A stretch of DNA of 5,007 nucleotides from an uncultured Bacteroidota bacterium (GTDB lineage Bacteria; Bacteroidota; Bacteroidia; Chitinophagales; Chitinophagaceae). Positions 4,740 to 5,007 of this stretch are shown piece by piece. The notes below the pieces were generated by a model, which was given only the letters and a program-made list of their open reading frames with translations, was not told the DNA's origin and did not search any database. Position 1 is the stretch's first letter. Each line of letters starts with the position of its first letter. Location: positions 1 to 5,007 of the forward strand of contig CAIJZF010000090.1 of the NCBI GenBank assembly GCA_903825095.1, written 5' to 3'. A program made the translations under genes and the position numbers.

Positions 4740-5007
4740 ATGAAAAAAATAATCTGGTTATTCTTCTTTCTTCCTTTTATAGTTTCGGCACAAAAGCCAG
4801 TTATTAAAATAAAATCGGGTGCCATTAGCGGTATTGAAAAAAATGGATTAATTGTTTTTAAAGGTATTCCCTTCGCAGCACCGCCCGTTGGTGATTTGCG
4901 TTGGAAAGCACCTCAACCAGTAACACCTTGGAAAGACATTAAAGAGTGTACCGCCTTCGGCCCTAGTCCTTTTCAAGCTAGCCCAGTGCCTTTTATGTGC
5001 TGGTCAG
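4740..5007 (+). CDS. Exported type-B carboxylesterase, N-terminal part (3' truncated by the window)
   Basis: An open frame from ATG 4740 runs off the window, giving 89 residues. Residues 1-17 are a clear signal peptide ([17 protein letters not shown], cut before Gln18), which also fixes the start: no other start would keep it. The mature end has the family hallmark [19 protein letters not shown] (40-58) followed by PWKD (63-66), typical of the COesterase/type-B carboxylesterase family, which hydrolyses carboxylic esters with a Ser-Glu-His triad. The family's next motif, EDCLYLN, would begin right after the last codon, and the catalytic Ser lies outside the window. Full members are about 500 residues. 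Its substrate cannot be told from this part. It is the third exported hydrolase in the window. The start codon abuts the T-run of a hairpin, so its promoter is unclear. Confidence 0.92.
   Translation, partial: MKKIIWLFFFLPFIVSAQKPVIKIKSGAISGIEKNGLIVFKGIPFAAPPVGDLRWKAPQPVTPWKDIKECTAFGPSPFQASPVPFMCWS

Overview
This window is AT-rich DNA from a member of the Bacteroidota, most like the Chitinophagaceae/Sphingobacteriales. The evidence is consistent: start codons are preceded by A-rich leaders with no Shine-Dalgarno, exported proteins have signal peptides ending in Ala|Gln, a perfect TAnnTTTG (-7) promoter element lies before the fic gene, and the acetamidase, alpha/beta hydrolase, NTF2-like, DoxX-like and type-B carboxylesterase proteins resemble those of that group. 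The assignment comes from reading the sequence, not from a search. Every gene seen is on the + strand.

Layout. (1) Positions 1-105 are the last 34 codons of a membrane protein. (2) Positions 106-580 hold no gene but a lot of structure: a short GC-rich tandem repeat (121-141), one copy of a 24-nt imperfect repeat (195-218), the 3' half of a CAT-anticodon tRNA with no 5' half (253-296), its probable terminator (315-340), three CGGATA boxes exactly 10 bp apart (464-489), and a duplicated 22-bp module (501-522 and 542-563) whose second copy carries the fic -7 element. (3) Positions 581-1636 encode a complete class II Fic protein with a C-terminal winged helix. (4) Positions 1695-4178 encode an exported acetamidase/formamidase-family protein, an exported alpha/beta hydrolase and a small NTF2-like lipoprotein, closed by a strong intrinsic terminator at 4199-4234. 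(5) Positions 4284-4652 encode a four-helix DoxX-like membrane protein. (6) From 4740 to the window edge is the start of an exported type-B carboxylesterase, whose ATG directly abuts the T-tract of a terminator-like hairpin.

How it fits together. The tRNA half-gene is best read as the distal attachment-site scar of an element that integrated into the anticodon loop of a tRNA-Met gene. On that reading the DNA to its left belongs to the element, and the tRNA's own terminator and the DNA to its right are the older chromosome. No integrase is in view. No convincing terminator separates fic from the next three genes, so they could share one transcript. Three exported hydrolases of unrelated folds within about 3.3 kb suggest envelope or periplasmic hydrolysis of small amides and esters, but no substrate can be named. 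The least ordinary part is the regulatory DNA before fic, which could be an operator for the winged helix of Fic itself. I see no CRISPR array, transposase, complete RNA gene or clearly new multi-gene system.
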